Shown: piece after piece, positions 8,293-17,115 of the stretch | Numbering within the stretch: position 1 is the first letter of the stretch | How the letters are laid out: every line of letters starts with the position of its first letter | From: Polaromonas sp. OV174 | GTDB taxonomy: Bacteria; Pseudomonadota; Gammaproteobacteria; Burkholderiales; Burkholderiaceae_C | Assembly: GCF_900112285.1 (NCBI RefSeq) | Contig: NZ_FOKZ01000016.1 | Location: forward strand, 47,566 to 111,565 | Direction of reading: 5' to 3' | DNA: 64,000 nucleotides | Position numbers and translations under genes: made by a program | The notes under the pieces: model-generated | Seen by the model: only the letters and a program-made list of their open reading frames with translations | What the model was told of the DNA's origin: nothing | Database searches by the model: none

Positions 8293-8341
8293 TCCGTATC
8301 CACGCACGCTGAAAATAGCGTGCTCGCGTGACTGCGGATTA
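8290..8341 (+). other. Stem-loop between soxD and soxY
   Basis: Two nested stems: outer TAATCCG (8290-8296) with CGGATTA (8335-8341), inner GCACGCT (8304-8310) with AGCGTGC (8317-8323) around a GAAAAT loop. The outer stem includes the soxD stop codon. There is no T-tract, so an mRNA processing or stability element separating soxCD from soxYZAXB levels is more likely than a terminator. Confidence 0.5.
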
Positions 8342-8429
8342 GGAGAAATCCCCTCCCGGACTCGTGTATTTTTGTGTCCAATCGTCTTCAAGTTTTAAGA
8401 CATTCAAGTTATATAGAAGGAGCTCCCAC

Positions 8430-8897
8430 ATGGAACGTCGTGAATTTTTGGCCAGCAGTTCTAGCGCCACCGCGCTGGCACTGGCAGCTGCCTCGGGTTT
8501 GACGCCTGCCCACGCGCAAACCGCGCCGGGCTGGAACAAGGCAGCGTTTGATGCCAAGTCGCTGGCCGATGTGGCCAAGGCCCTGGGCGCCACCAGCGCA
8601 CCGGTTGAAAGCAAAGATCTGGTGCTGCAGGCTCCGGAAATCGCCGAGAACGGCAATGTGGTGCGCCTGGGCGCCCAGAGCAGCCTGGCCAATACCTCGC
8701 TGATCGCCCTGGTGGTCGAGAAAAACCCGAACGCACTGGCTGCCCTGTTTGACGTGCCAGCCGGTACCGATGCCAACGTGGCAACCAACATCAAGATGGG
8801 CCAGTCGTCCAATGTGTATGCCCTGGCCAAGGTCGGTGACAAATTCTTCTATGCCGTCAAGGAAGTGAAGGTCACCTTGGGCGGTTGCGGCGGTTAA
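8430..8897 (+). CDS. soxY: Sulfur-carrier protein SoxY
   Basis: SoxY carries the sulfur substrate covalently during thiosulfate oxidation. The 155-residue precursor has a Tat signal (MERREFLASSSSATALALA) and ends in the swinging-arm motif LGGCGG, with carrier Cys153. The start at 8430 has AAGGAG at 8417-8422; an upstream in-frame ATG at 8364 would put 22 extra residues before the Tat signal and is rejected. soxZ follows after 46 bp with its own strong ribosome-binding site. Confidence 0.97.
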   Translation: MERREFLASSSSATALALAAASGLTPAHAQTAPGWNKAAFDAKSLADVAKALGATSAPVESKDLVLQAPEIAENGNVVRLGAQSSLANTSLIALVVEKNPNALAALFDVPAGTDANVATNIKMGQSSNVYALAKVGDKFFYAVKEVKVTLGGCGG

Positions 8898-8943
8898 GCC
8901 CACGCATCAGGTCCACACCCCATAGTCGAAGTTAGGAGAAAAA

Positions 8944-9255
8944 ATGTCAGATCCAATGCGAATCCGGGCTCAAGCCCAAGGCGATAAAACCACCGTGCGC
9001 GTGCTGGTGAGTCACGAAATGGAAAGCGGCCAGCGCAAAGACGCCGCCGGCAAGCTTGTTCCGGCCTGGTTTATCCAGAATATCAACGCCACCTGCAATG
9101 GCGCCACCGTCATGAACGCCCACTGGGGCACGGCCGTGTCGAAAAACCCCTTCGTGCAGTTCAGCTTCAAGGGTGGCAAGGCCGGCGACAAAATCGTGGT
9201 GAGCTGGGTCGATAATCGCGGCGACAAACGCAGCGACGAAGCTGTTATTTCCTGA
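8944..9255 (+). CDS. soxZ: Sulfur-oxidising protein SoxZ
   Basis: SoxZ is the partner that forms the SoxYZ heterodimer and stabilises the carrier arm. The 103-residue protein has no signal peptide, as usual: it is co-exported with SoxY by the Tat route. The all-beta sequence contains VSHEMESGQRKDAAGKLVPAWF and AHWGTAVSKNPFVQFSFKG, hallmark segments of the family. AGGAG at 8934-8938 precedes the ATG. Confidence 0.96.
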   Translation: MSDPMRIRAQAQGDKTTVRVLVSHEMESGQRKDAAGKLVPAWFIQNINATCNGATVMNAHWGTAVSKNPFVQFSFKGGKAGDKIVVSWVDNRGDKRSDEAVIS

Positions 9256-9324
9256 ATCCGGTGAGTGGCGTGCGGCCCCGGCCGCCGCCCTCTGAGTAAC
9301 ACAACAATGACTGAGGAGACAGCG

Positions 9325-10122
9325 ATGAAATGGAGCTTGTTGGGGTTGGCGGCGTTGGCCGCCTTGCCTCTTTCAGCGGCAGCGCAAAAAAGCACCGCCG
9401 AAGGCATTGCCGAGTACCGGGCCATGCTGGCCGATGGCAATCCTGCCGAACTTTATGAAGCCAAGGGCGAGGGCCTGTGGAAGCAGGCGCGCGGCCCTAA
9501 AAAAGCATCGCTGGAAAAATGCGATCTGGGCAAAGGCCCAGGCGTGGTCAAGGGGACGTTTGTCGAGTTGCCGCGTTATTTTGCCGATACCCAGCGCGTG
9601 CAAGACCTGGAATCGCGCCTGTTGACCTGCATGGAGCAATTGCAGGGCTTTAACGCCGCCGAGATTGCGAAAACCCCATTTGGTGCGGGCGAGCAAAAGA
9701 ACATCGAATCGCTGGTGGCCTACATTTCCGGCGAGTCGCGTGGCATGAGCTTCAATCTGCCACAGGCCCACAGCCAGGAAAAGCTGATGTATGAAGTCGG
9801 CAAGAAGGTGTTTAACCTGCGCGGCGGCCCTTACGATTTCTCTTGCGCTTCCTGCCACGGCGAAGACAACAAGCGCGTTCGCCTGCAAGACCTGCCCAAC
9901 CTGACCAAGCAGCCCGGTGCCAGCACCGGCTTTGGTGCCTGGCCGGCCTACCGCGTGTCCAGCGGCGATCTGTGGAGCATGCAGCGCCGCCTGAACGACT
10001 GCTACCGGCAGCAGCGCTTCCCCTTCCCGGGCTACGCATCTGATGCGACCATCGCCCTGGGCGTCTTCATGGGCGTGAACAGCAAGGGCGGCGAGTCCAT
10101 AGCACCCGCGCTCAAACGCTAA
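9325..10122 (+). CDS. soxA: L-cysteine S-thiosulfotransferase subunit SoxA
   Basis: SoxA with SoxX attaches thiosulfate to SoxY in the periplasm. The 265-residue precursor has a Sec signal (MKWSLLGLAALAALPLSAAAQ). There is one CxxCH haem site, CASCH at Cys174, and the catalytic persulfide-bearing haem ligand is probably Cys226 in LNDCYRQQRFP. The N-terminal cytochrome-like domain has cysteines (EKCDLG, LLTCMEQ) but no CxxCH, so this is a monohaem-type SoxA. The start is set by GAGGAG at 9313-9318; the frame is open from 9265. It is followed by soxX after 21 bp. Confidence 0.95.
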   Translation: MKWSLLGLAALAALPLSAAAQKSTAEGIAEYRAMLADGNPAELYEAKGEGLWKQARGPKKASLEKCDLGKGPGVVKGTFVELPRYFADTQRVQDLESRLLTCMEQLQGFNAAEIAKTPFGAGEQKNIESLVAYISGESRGMSFNLPQAHSQEKLMYEVGKKVFNLRGGPYDFSCASCHGEDNKRVRLQDLPNLTKQPGASTGFGAWPAYRVSSGDLWSMQRRLNDCYRQQRFPFPGYASDATIALGVFMGVNSKGGESIAPALKR

Positions 10123-10143
10123 ACCCGGCAGCCAAGGATTGAG

Positions 10144-10800
10144 ATGAATAAAGCACATAAAAAAGCAGCCCTGTTGGCCACCGGCGTGGCTGTAGCCGCC
10201 TTGCTGGCCAGTTGCGCCGTGGCGCCCAGCAGCCAGCAGGTGGATGCGGCCACGCAGCAGGTTTTGAAGTCTTCGTTTCGCGAGCAGGGCATTGCCAAGC
10301 TGGACCGCCTAACGCTGGATGCTTCCAACCAGGCCTGCTCGGACGCCGCCGGCGCGCCGCTGGAGGAAAAGCTGGCCAAAAGCATTGAAGCGGCCAACCT
10401 GAAGACCGTCAAGCTGCCTTCGGACGGCAAGTTTCTTGGCAGCTGGAGCGAAGGCGAAAAAATCGCCCAAGACGGCCGTGGCATGACCTGGAGCGACAAG
10501 CCCGGTGCAGCCAATGGCGGCAGCTGCTACAACTGCCATCAGATCAGCAAGGCCGAGTTGTCCTTTGGCTCCATTGGCCCCAGCCTGTACAACTACGGCA
10601 AGCTGCGCGGCGTCAGTGATCCGGCGGCCGAGGCGAGCAAGCCCATTGTTGAATACACCTGGGGCAAGCTCTGGAACGCCAAGGCTTATAACGCCTGCTC
10701 CGGCATGCCGCGATTCGGCCATGCCGCCATCCTGACCGAGCAGCAGATTCGGGACGTGATGGCGCTGTTGCTGGATCCGAAATCGCCCGTCAACCAGTAA
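10144..10800 (+). CDS. soxX: L-cysteine S-thiosulfotransferase subunit SoxX (lipoprotein-like signal)
   Basis: SoxX is the cytochrome c partner of SoxA. The 218-residue precursor carries a haem site CYNCH (Cys128) and a distal methionine ligand in CSGMPRFG (Met188). Its N-terminus ends in LLASC (Cys24), a lipobox, which suggests membrane anchoring instead of the free periplasmic form usual for SoxX. An N-terminal extension of about 80 residues before the cytochrome domain contains a further cysteine (NQACSDAAG). Family identity is firm; lipidation is inferred from the signal alone. Confidence 0.93.
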   Translation: MNKAHKKAALLATGVAVAALLASCAVAPSSQQVDAATQQVLKSSFREQGIAKLDRLTLDASNQACSDAAGAPLEEKLAKSIEAANLKTVKLPSDGKFLGSWSEGEKIAQDGRGMTWSDKPGAANGGSCYNCHQISKAELSFGSIGPSLYNYGKLRGVSDPAAEASKPIVEYTWGKLWNAKAYNACSGMPRFGHAAILTEQQIRDVMALLLDPKSPVNQ

Positions 10801-10807
10801 TTACTGG

Positions 10808-10871
10808 TCTTTTTGGCTGTTAGCCCAATAAACACGGGCGCAGCCAGCTATTAAGTTGATAGTAAATTTAA
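10808..10871 (+). repeat. Dispersed palindromic repeat, copy 3
   Basis: Lies between soxX and soxB. Reads GGCTGTTAGCCC, ACGGGCGCAGCCAGCTATT and the imperfect right arm GATAG (CTAT 10848-10851 with ATAG 10859-10862). Closely related to copy 8 upstream of the phosphoribosyltransferase gene: both have AGCCCAAT and ACGGGCGC at the same spacing. Confidence 0.75.
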
Positions 10872-10907
10872 CGCATGCCCGATGAAACGGGCAGGATATC
10901 TAACGCC

Positions 10908-12623
10908 ATGAATCTGTCCCGTCGCGAGTTTGCAAGTGTCATGGCCGCCGCCCTGGCCGCCGGTTTCCCACTTCAGCGCGAGGCCGGCGCGGCCCAGGCC
11001 GACAGCCTGTATAACCTGCCGCGCACCGGCAATGTGCATTTGCTGCACATGACCGACTGCCACGCCCAGCTCTTGCCCATCCATTTTCGCGAGCCTTCCG
11101 TCAATCTTGGCGTGGGCACCATGCGCGGCCAAGTTCCGCATCTGGTGGGCATGAATTTGCTGAGAGCCGCCAACCTGAAGGCCGGCACGCCCGAGGCGCA
11201 CGCCTTGACTTACCTTGACTTCGAGCGCGCCGCACAGCAGTATGGCAAGGTCGGTGGTTTTGCGCACCTGGCCACGCTGGTCAAGCAGATCAAGGCCGGG
11301 CGCCCCGGTGCTTTGCTGCTCGACGGTGGCGACACCTGGCAGGGCAGTGCCACCGCGCTCTGGACTCAGGGCCAAGACATGGTCGACGCCTGCAAGCTGC
11401 TGGGCGTGGATGTGATGACCGGCCACTGGGACTTCACCTATGGCGAAGAGCGTATCAAGACCATTGTCGAGAAAGATTTCGCCGGCAAGATCGACTTCGT
11501 GGCCCAAAACGTCAAGACCAACGACTTTGGCGACCCGGTGTTCAAGCCCTATGTCATCAAGGAAATGAATGGCGTGGCGGTGGCCATCGTCGGTCAGGCC
11601 TTTCCCTATACGCCGATTGCCAACCCCTCCTGGCAAACGCCTAACTGGAGCTTCGGCATCCGCGAAAGCGAAATGCAGGAAGTCGTCAATGAGGCCCGTG
11701 CCAAGGGCGCGCAGGCCGTGGTATTGCTGAGCCATAACGGCATGGACGTGGACCTGAAGCTGGCCTCGCGCGTGACCGGCATTGACGCCATTTTGGGCGG
11801 CCACACCCATGACGGCGTGCCGGTGCCTGTCATCGTCAAGAACGCCGGCGGCCAGACCATAGTGACCAACGCCGGCAGCAATGGCAAGTTCCTGGGCGTG
11901 CTCGATCTGAACGTCAAGGATAAAAAGGTTCTGGGCTTTAATTACCGCCTGTTGCCGGTGTTCTCCAACTTGCTGCCGGCCGATCAGGCCATGAGCGCAC
12001 TGATCACCGCGGCACGCGCGCCTTACGAAGCCAAGCTGTCGGAAAAGCTAGCAATGACCGAGGGCACGCTGTACCGTCGCGGCAATTTCAATGGCAGCTT
12101 CGACCAGGTCATCCTGGACGCCCTGATGGAAGTGCGTGGCGCGGAAATTTCGCTTTCACCCGGCTTTCGCTGGGGCACCTCGCTGTTGCCCGGCCAGGCC
12201 ATTACCCGCGAGCATGTGATGGACCAGACCGCCATCACCTATCCCTGGACCACGCTGACCGAGATGCGTGGCGACACGCTCAAGACCATTCTCGAAGACG
12301 TGGGCGACAACCTCTTTAACCCCGATCCCTACTATCAGCAGGGCGGTGACATGGTCCGGGTCGGTGGCCTGACTTACACCTGCGAGCCAGGTGCCAAGAT
12401 GGGTTCCCGCATCCAGAACATGCGCTTGGGCGGTAAATTGATAGAGGCCGACAAGACCTACAAGGTGGCCGGCTGGGCGCCGGTGCAAGAGGCCAGCAAA
12501 AATGCCGGTCCCCCGGTTTGGGATGTGGTGGAAAGCTATCTCAAGGCCAAAAAAGTCATCAAGCCCGTCAAGCCCAATACACCAGAGTTGATCGGTGTGG
12601 CGGGGAATCCGGGCCTGGCTTGA
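10908..12623 (+). CDS. soxB: S-sulfosulfanyl-L-cysteine sulfohydrolase SoxB
   Basis: SoxB hydrolyses the terminal sulfonate from SoxY-bound thiosulfate, releasing sulfate; it is a dimanganese enzyme of the 5-prime-nucleotidase/metallophosphatase fold. The 571-residue precursor has a Tat signal (MNLSRREFASVMAAALAAG). Metal-site motifs are visible: HMTDCHAQLLP, LLDGGDTWQGSATALW, VMTGHWDFTYG and GGHTHDGVP. The C-terminal substrate-binding domain includes DQTAITYPWTTLTEMRG. The ATG at 10908 has AGGA at 10893-10896; the upstream ATG at 10875 has no ribosome-binding site. It is the last gene of the operon. Confidence 0.96.
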   Translation: MNLSRREFASVMAAALAAGFPLQREAGAAQADSLYNLPRTGNVHLLHMTDCHAQLLPIHFREPSVNLGVGTMRGQVPHLVGMNLLRAANLKAGTPEAHALTYLDFERAAQQYGKVGGFAHLATLVKQIKAGRPGALLLDGGDTWQGSATALWTQGQDMVDACKLLGVDVMTGHWDFTYGEERIKTIVEKDFAGKIDFVAQNVKTNDFGDPVFKPYVIKEMNGVAVAIVGQAFPYTPIANPSWQTPNWSFGIRESEMQEVVNEARAKGAQAVVLLSHNGMDVDLKLASRVTGIDAILGGHTHDGVPVPVIVKNAGGQTIVTNAGSNGKFLGVLDLNVKDKKVLGFNYRLLPVFSNLLPADQAMSALITAARAPYEAKLSEKLAMTEGTLYRRGNFNGSFDQVILDALMEVRGAEISLSPGFRWGTSLLPGQAITREHVMDQTAITYPWTTLTEMRGDTLKTILEDVGDNLFNPDPYYQQGGDMVRVGGLTYTCEPGAKMGSRIQNMRLGGKLIEADKTYKVAGWAPVQEASKNAGPPVWDVVESYLKAKKVIKPVKPNTPELIGVAGNPGLA

Positions 12624-12795
12624 CCCTGATTTAGGCGCGATAGCTACTTGTAACTCATGTAAATCTGACTTTCTCTGCAGCTTGGTTTGTCTGCAGTCTG
12701 ACGGAGCTGGTTGTTCGGTGGCACAATCTGGGCTGATTCTGAAGGCCCTTCCTGCCACAGTCGCATCCGCTAATCGGTCCAGCCGTGTTGCGGAA

Positions 12796-12822
12796 GGTTA
12801 ATTAACCAGCTTTAACCAGCTT
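12796..12822 (+). repeat. Palindrome plus tandem 10-mer in the odhA leader
   Basis: A perfect 12 bp palindrome GGTTAATTAACC (12796-12807) overlaps two tandem copies of TAACCAGCTT (12803-12812 and 12813-12822), just upstream of the odhA ribosome-binding site (GGAGG, 12842-12846). It may be a regulator site or only local sequence duplication. Confidence 0.5.
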
Positions 12823-12855
12823 ATGTTTCCCCAAGGGAAACGGAGGTCAGCGGAT

Positions 12856-15732
12856 ATGAGTTCTAACCCAACAGCTTCGTCTGTTTATTCTGCCTATCAA
12901 GGCAACACCTATCTCTTCGGCGGCAATGCGCCCTATGTCGAAGAGATGTACGAAAACTACCTCGCCAACCCAGGCAGCGTGCCTGACACCTGGCGCGAGT
13001 ATTTCGACGCCCTTCAACATGTGCCCGCCGGCGACGGCAGCAATGCCAAAGACGTGCCGCATCTGCCGGTCGTCAACGCCTTTGCCGAGCGCGCCAAGCA
13101 AGGCCAGACCAAAGTCGTGGTCGCCAGCGCCGACTCCGAGCTCGGTCGCAAACGCACGGCGGTCCAGCAGCTGATAGCAGCTTACCGCAACGTCGGTGTT
13201 CGCTGGGCCGATCTGGACCCCCTGAAGCGCGCCGAACGCGACAACATTCCCGAGTTGGATCCGGCTTTCTACGGTTTCACCGATGCCGACCAGGAAACGG
13301 TGTTCAACACCAGCAACACCTTCTTCGGCAAGGACACCATGAGCTTGCGTGAGCTCATGAACGCACTGCGTGAAACCTATTGCGGCACCATAGGCGCCGA
13401 ATACATGTACGCCACCGACCAGAACCAGAAGCGCTGGTGGCAGCAAAAGTTGGAGGCGATTCGCAGCAAGCCCAACTTGAGCAAGGAAAAGAAGCTTCAC
13501 ATCCTGGATCGCCTGACGGCGGCCGAAGGCCTGGAGCGCTTTTTGCACACCAAATACGTGGGGCAAAAGCGCTTCTCGCTGGAAGGTGGCGAGAGCTTTA
13601 TCGCCAGCATGGACGAACTGATCCAGCAAAGCGGTATTGCCGGGGTGCAGGAAATCGTCATCGGCATGGCCCACCGCGGTCGCCTGAACGTGCTGGTCAA
13701 CTCCCTGGGCAAGGTGCCGGCTGATCTGTTTGCCGAGTTTGACCATACCGCCCCGGAAGATCTGCCCAGCGGCGACGTCAAATACCACCAGGGTTTCAGC
13801 TCCGATGTAACGACCCCTGGCGGTCCGGTCCATCTGTCGCTGGCCTTCAATCCTTCGCACCTGGAAATCGTCAACCCGGTGGTCGAAGGTTCGGTGCGCT
13901 CACGCATGGATCGCCGCGCCGACCCGAAAGGCCTGCAAGTGCTGCCCGTGCTGGTGCACGGCGACGCCGCTTTTGCCGGCCAGGGCGTGGTCATGGAAAC
14001 GCTGGCGCTGGCCGAAGCCCGTGGCTATTTCACGGGCGGTACCGTCCACCTGGTCATCAACAACCAGATCGGCTTTACCACCAGCGATCCGCGCGACAGC
14101 CGTTCCACGCTGTATTGCTCTGACGTGGTCAAGATGATTGAAGCCCCTGTGCTGCACGTCAACGGCGATGATCCGGAAGCCGTGGTGTTGGCGACCCAGC
14201 TGGCACTGGAATTCCGCATGGCCTTCCAGAAGGATGTCGTCGTCGACATCATCTGCTTCCGCAAGCTGGGCCACAACGAGCAGGACACGCCTGCTCTGAC
14301 CCAGCCGCTGATGTACAAGAAAATCGCGGCCCACCCGGGCACCCGCCGCCTCTATGCCGACAAGCTGACGGCGCAGGGCATGGGCGAGACGCTCGGTGAC
14401 GACATGGTCAAGGCCATGCGCGCCGCGCTGGACGCCGGCAAGAGCACCTTCGATCCGGTACTGACCAACTTCAAGAGCAAGTACGCCGTGGACTGGGCGC
14501 CTTACCTGGGCAAGAAGTGGACCGATGCCGGCGATACCGCCATCCCCATGGCCGAGTGGAAGCGCCTGGCTGAAAAGATCACGACGATTCCCGCTACCGT
14601 CACGCCGCACAACCTGGTTAAAAAGGTTTACGACGACCGTGCAGCCATGGGTCGCGGTGACATTCCGGTGGACTGGGGCATGGGCGAGCACATGGCTTTT
14701 GCCTCGCTGGTGGCCAGCGGCTACCCGGTGCGCTTGTCCGGCGAGGACTGCGGACGCGGCACCTTTACCCACCGCCATTCGGTGATTCACGACCAGAGCC
14801 GCGAGAAGTGGGATACCGGCACCTATGTGCCGCTGCAAAACGTGGCCGAGAACCAGGCACCGTTTGTGGTCATCGACTCCATCCTGTCCGAAGAAGCCGT
14901 GCTGGCGTTTGAGTATGGCTATGCCTCCAACGATCCCAACACGCTGGTGATCTGGGAAGCCCAGTTTGGCGACTTCGCCAATGGCGCGCAGGTCGTGATC
15001 GACCAGTTCATTGCTTCTGGCGAAGTCAAGTGGGGCCGCGTCAACGGCATCACGCTGATGCTGCCGCACGGCTACGAAGGCCAGGGCCCCGAGCACAGCT
15101 CGGCGCGTCTGGAGCGCTTCATGCAGCTGTCGGCCGACACCAATATGCAAGTGGTTCAGCCCACCACGGCCAGCCAGATCTTCCACATTTTGCGTCGCCA
15201 GATGGTGCGCAATCTGCGCAAGCCGCTGATCATCATGACGCCAAAGTCGCTGTTGCGTAACAAGGATGCGACCTCGCCGCTGTCCGAGTTCACCAAGGGC
15301 GCCTTCCAGACCGTGATTCCCGAAAACAAGGAATTGAAAGCCGACAAGGTCAAGCGCGTGATCGCCTGCTCGGGCAAGGTTTATTACGACCTGGTCAAAA
15401 AGCGTGAAGAAAAGGGCATTGACGATACCGCGATCCTGCGCGTCGAGCAGCTCTATCCCTTCCCGCACAAGGCATTCGCCACCGAGCTGAAGAAGTACCC
15501 GAACGCCACTGACATCGTGTGGTGCCAGGACGAGCCGCAGAATCAGGGCGCCTGGTTCTTTGTGCAGCATTACATCCACGAGAACATGCTCGACGGCCAG
15601 AAGCTTGGCTACTCGGGACGCGCCGCATCGGCTTCGCCGGCTGTTGGCTACTCGCACCTGCATCAGGAACAGCAAAAAGCGCTGGTGGATGGCGCGTTTG
15701 CCAAGCTCAAGGGTTTTGTGTTGACCAAATAA
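12856..15732 (+). CDS. odhA: 2-oxoglutarate dehydrogenase E1 component
   Basis: The thiamine-diphosphate-dependent E1 subunit decarboxylates 2-oxoglutarate in the TCA cycle and passes succinyl to the E2 lipoyl group. Length 958 residues, normal for proteobacterial SucA/OdhA. Visible blocks include the N-terminal YVEEMYENYLANPGSVPDTWREYF, the HRGRLNVLVN segment, the ThDP/Mg site GDAAFAGQGVVMETL with NNQIGFTTS, and C-terminal EEAVLAFEYGYA. Start chosen at 12856 by GGAGG at 12842-12846. It heads the odhA-odhB-lpdA operon. Confidence 0.96.
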   Translation: MSSNPTASSVYSAYQGNTYLFGGNAPYVEEMYENYLANPGSVPDTWREYFDALQHVPAGDGSNAKDVPHLPVVNAFAERAKQGQTKVVVASADSELGRKRTAVQQLIAAYRNVGVRWADLDPLKRAERDNIPELDPAFYGFTDADQETVFNTSNTFFGKDTMSLRELMNALRETYCGTIGAEYMYATDQNQKRWWQQKLEAIRSKPNLSKEKKLHILDRLTAAEGLERFLHTKYVGQKRFSLEGGESFIASMDELIQQSGIAGVQEIVIGMAHRGRLNVLVNSLGKVPADLFAEFDHTAPEDLPSGDVKYHQGFSSDVTTPGGPVHLSLAFNPSHLEIVNPVVEGSVRSRMDRRADPKGLQVLPVLVHGDAAFAGQGVVMETLALAEARGYFTGGTVHLVINNQIGFTTSDPRDSRSTLYCSDVVKMIEAPVLHVNGDDPEAVVLATQLALEFRMAFQKDVVVDIICFRKLGHNEQDTPALTQPLMYKKIAAHPGTRRLYADKLTAQGMGETLGDDMVKAMRAALDAGKSTFDPVLTNFKSKYAVDWAPYLGKKWTDAGDTAIPMAEWKRLAEKITTIPATVTPHNLVKKVYDDRAAMGRGDIPVDWGMGEHMAFASLVASGYPVRLSGEDCGRGTFTHRHSVIHDQSREKWDTGTYVPLQNVAENQAPFVVIDSILSEEAVLAFEYGYASNDPNTLVIWEAQFGDFANGAQVVIDQFIASGEVKWGRVNGITLMLPHGYEGQGPEHSSARLERFMQLSADTNMQVVQPTTASQIFHILRRQMVRNLRKPLIIMTPKSLLRNKDATSPLSEFTKGAFQTVIPENKELKADKVKRVIACSGKVYYDLVKKREEKGIDDTAILRVEQLYPFPHKAFATELKKYPNATDIVWCQDEPQNQGAWFFVQHYIHENMLDGQKLGYSGRAASASPAVGYSHLHQEQQKALVDGAFAKLKGFVLTK

Positions 15733-15781
15733 GGTCGCGGCAACTCCTTAAAACATCAAGAACACACACGAAAGAATCAAA

Positions 15782-17047
15782 ATGGCTATCGTTGAAGTCA
15801 AAGTTCCCCAATTGTCCGAGTCCGTGGCTGAGGCCACCATGCTGCAGTGGAAAAAGAAGATCGGCGAGGCAATTGCCATCGACGAAATCCTGATCGAAAT
15901 CGAAACCGACAAGGTCGTGCTGGAAGTGCCGGCACCCGCAGCCGGCGTGCTGACCGAGTTTGTGGTCGCCGATGGCGGCACCGTGGTGTCGGATCAAGTG
16001 ATCGCAAGAATTGATACCGAAGGCAAGGCTGGCGCTGCGGCCTCTGCTCCTGCAGCTGCTGCACCGGCTGTGGCCACGACCTCGGCTCCCGCAGTGGCTG
16101 CGGCAGGCGGCAACTCCATGGCCGGCGTGCCCATGCCAGCGGCTGCCAAGCTGATGGCAGACAACAGCCTGGCGGCAGGCTCCGTTCCCGGCACCGGCAA
16201 GGATGGCCGCGTCACCAAGGGTGATGTGCTTGTCGCCACAGCCGCAGGTGCTACCAAATCAGTAGCTGCCAGTCCAATTCCTACGGGCGCTCCGGTCAAA
16301 TCCTTGCCTCAAGTGGCAGCCCATGTGAAGGCCCCCGACCTGGGTGAGCGCCCAGAGCAGCGCGTGCCCATGAGCCGTCTGCGCGCTCGCGTGGCCGAGC
16401 GTTTGCTGCAGTCGCAATCGACCAACGCCATCCTGACGACTTTCAACGAAGTCAACATGGCGCCGGTGATGGACATGCGCAAGAAGTTCCAGGATGCCTT
16501 CACCAAAGAGCATGGCGTGAAGATTGGCTTCATGAGCTTTTTCGTCAAGGCCGCCGTCCATGCGCTGAAGAAATTCCCCGTGCTCAACGCCTCGGTCGAT
16601 GGCAATGACATCGTCTACCACGGCTACTTCGACATCGGCATCGCCGTGGGCTCGCCGCGCGGCCTGGTGGTGCCGATTCTGCGCAATGCCGACCAGATGA
16701 GCTTTGCCGACATCGAGAAGAAAATTGCTGAATACGGCCAAAAAGCCAAGGACGGCAAGCTGGGCATCGAAGAGATGACGGGTGGTACCTTCTCCATCTC
16801 CAATGGCGGCACGTTCGGCTCCATGCTGTCCACGCCCATCATCAACCCACCGCAGTCGGCCATTCTGGGCGTGCACGCCACCAAGGATCGTGCCGTGGTT
16901 GAAAACGGCCAGATCGTGATCCGTCCGATGAACTACCTGGCCATGAGCTATGACCACCGCATCATCGACGGCCGCGAAGCCGTGCTAGGCCTGGTGGCCA
17001 TGAAAGAGGCGCTGGAAGATCCATCCCGCCTGCTGTTCGATATCTAA
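15782..17047 (+). CDS. odhB: Dihydrolipoyllysine succinyltransferase, E2 of 2-oxoglutarate dehydrogenase
   Basis: E2 transfers succinyl from its lipoyl arm to CoA. The 421-residue protein has one lipoyl domain (residues 1-77, lipoyl Lys44 in [11 protein letters not shown]), an Ala-rich linker (about 80-110), the E3/E1-binding domain (about 111-150, [11 protein letters not shown] and [14 protein letters not shown]), a second linker, and the catalytic domain (from about 190) with the active-site motif [13 protein letters not shown]. The second linker (residues 157-176) is encoded by what looks like a copy of the dispersed repeat. 49 bp separate it from odhA. Confidence 0.96.
   Translation: MAIVEVKVPQLSESVAEATMLQWKKKIGEAIAIDEILIEIETDKVVLEVPAPAAGVLTEFVVADGGTVVSDQVIARIDTEGKAGAAASAPAAAAPAVATTSAPAVAAAGGNSMAGVPMPAAAKLMADNSLAAGSVPGTGKDGRVTKGDVLVATAAGATKSVAASPIPTGAPVKSLPQVAAHVKAPDLGERPEQRVPMSRLRARVAERLLQSQSTNAILTTFNEVNMAPVMDMRKKFQDAFTKEHGVKIGFMSFFVKAAVHALKKFPVLNASVDGNDIVYHGYFDIGIAVGSPRGLVVPILRNADQMSFADIEKKIAEYGQKAKDGKLGIEEMTGGTFSISNGGTFGSMLSTPIINPPQSAILGVHATKDRAVVENGQIVIRPMNYLAMSYDHRIIDGREAVLGLVAMKEALEDPSRLLFDI
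16250..16308 (-). repeat. Dispersed palindromic repeat, copy 4, inside odhB
   Basis: On the plus strand reads GCTACCAAATCAGTAGCTGC, then CTACGGGCGCTCC, then TCAAATCCTTGCC, i.e. the family in reverse orientation, with the GCTA/TAGC arms kept. It codes for OdhB residues 157-176 ([19 protein letters not shown]), the linker between the subunit-binding and catalytic domains. Confidence 0.55.
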
Positions 17048-17058
17048 GACCTTTTAAG

Positions 17059-17091
17059 GCAGGCTGAAGCCGCGATTGACGGCCAGCCTGC
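17059..17091 (+). other. Intra-operon hairpin between odhB and lpdA
   Basis: GCAGGCTG (17059-17066) pairs with CAGCCTGC (17084-17091), with an inner GCCG/CGGC stem (17069-17072 and 17080-17083). It is followed by TTTCCCCTTT. It could act as an attenuator or processing site lowering E3 expression relative to E1/E2; E3 is also shared with other complexes. Confidence 0.5.
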
Positions 17092-17115
17092 TTTCCCCTT
17101 TATTGGAAACAAAAC

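Noticed and set aside
12632..12670. Possible repeat remnant (GCGATAGCTACTTG) after soxB
   Set aside because: Only one short arm resembles the family; no left block or second arm.
13900..15675. 591-codon minus-strand frame opposite odhA
   Set aside because: Antisense shadow; odhA is full length with all family motifs on the plus strand.
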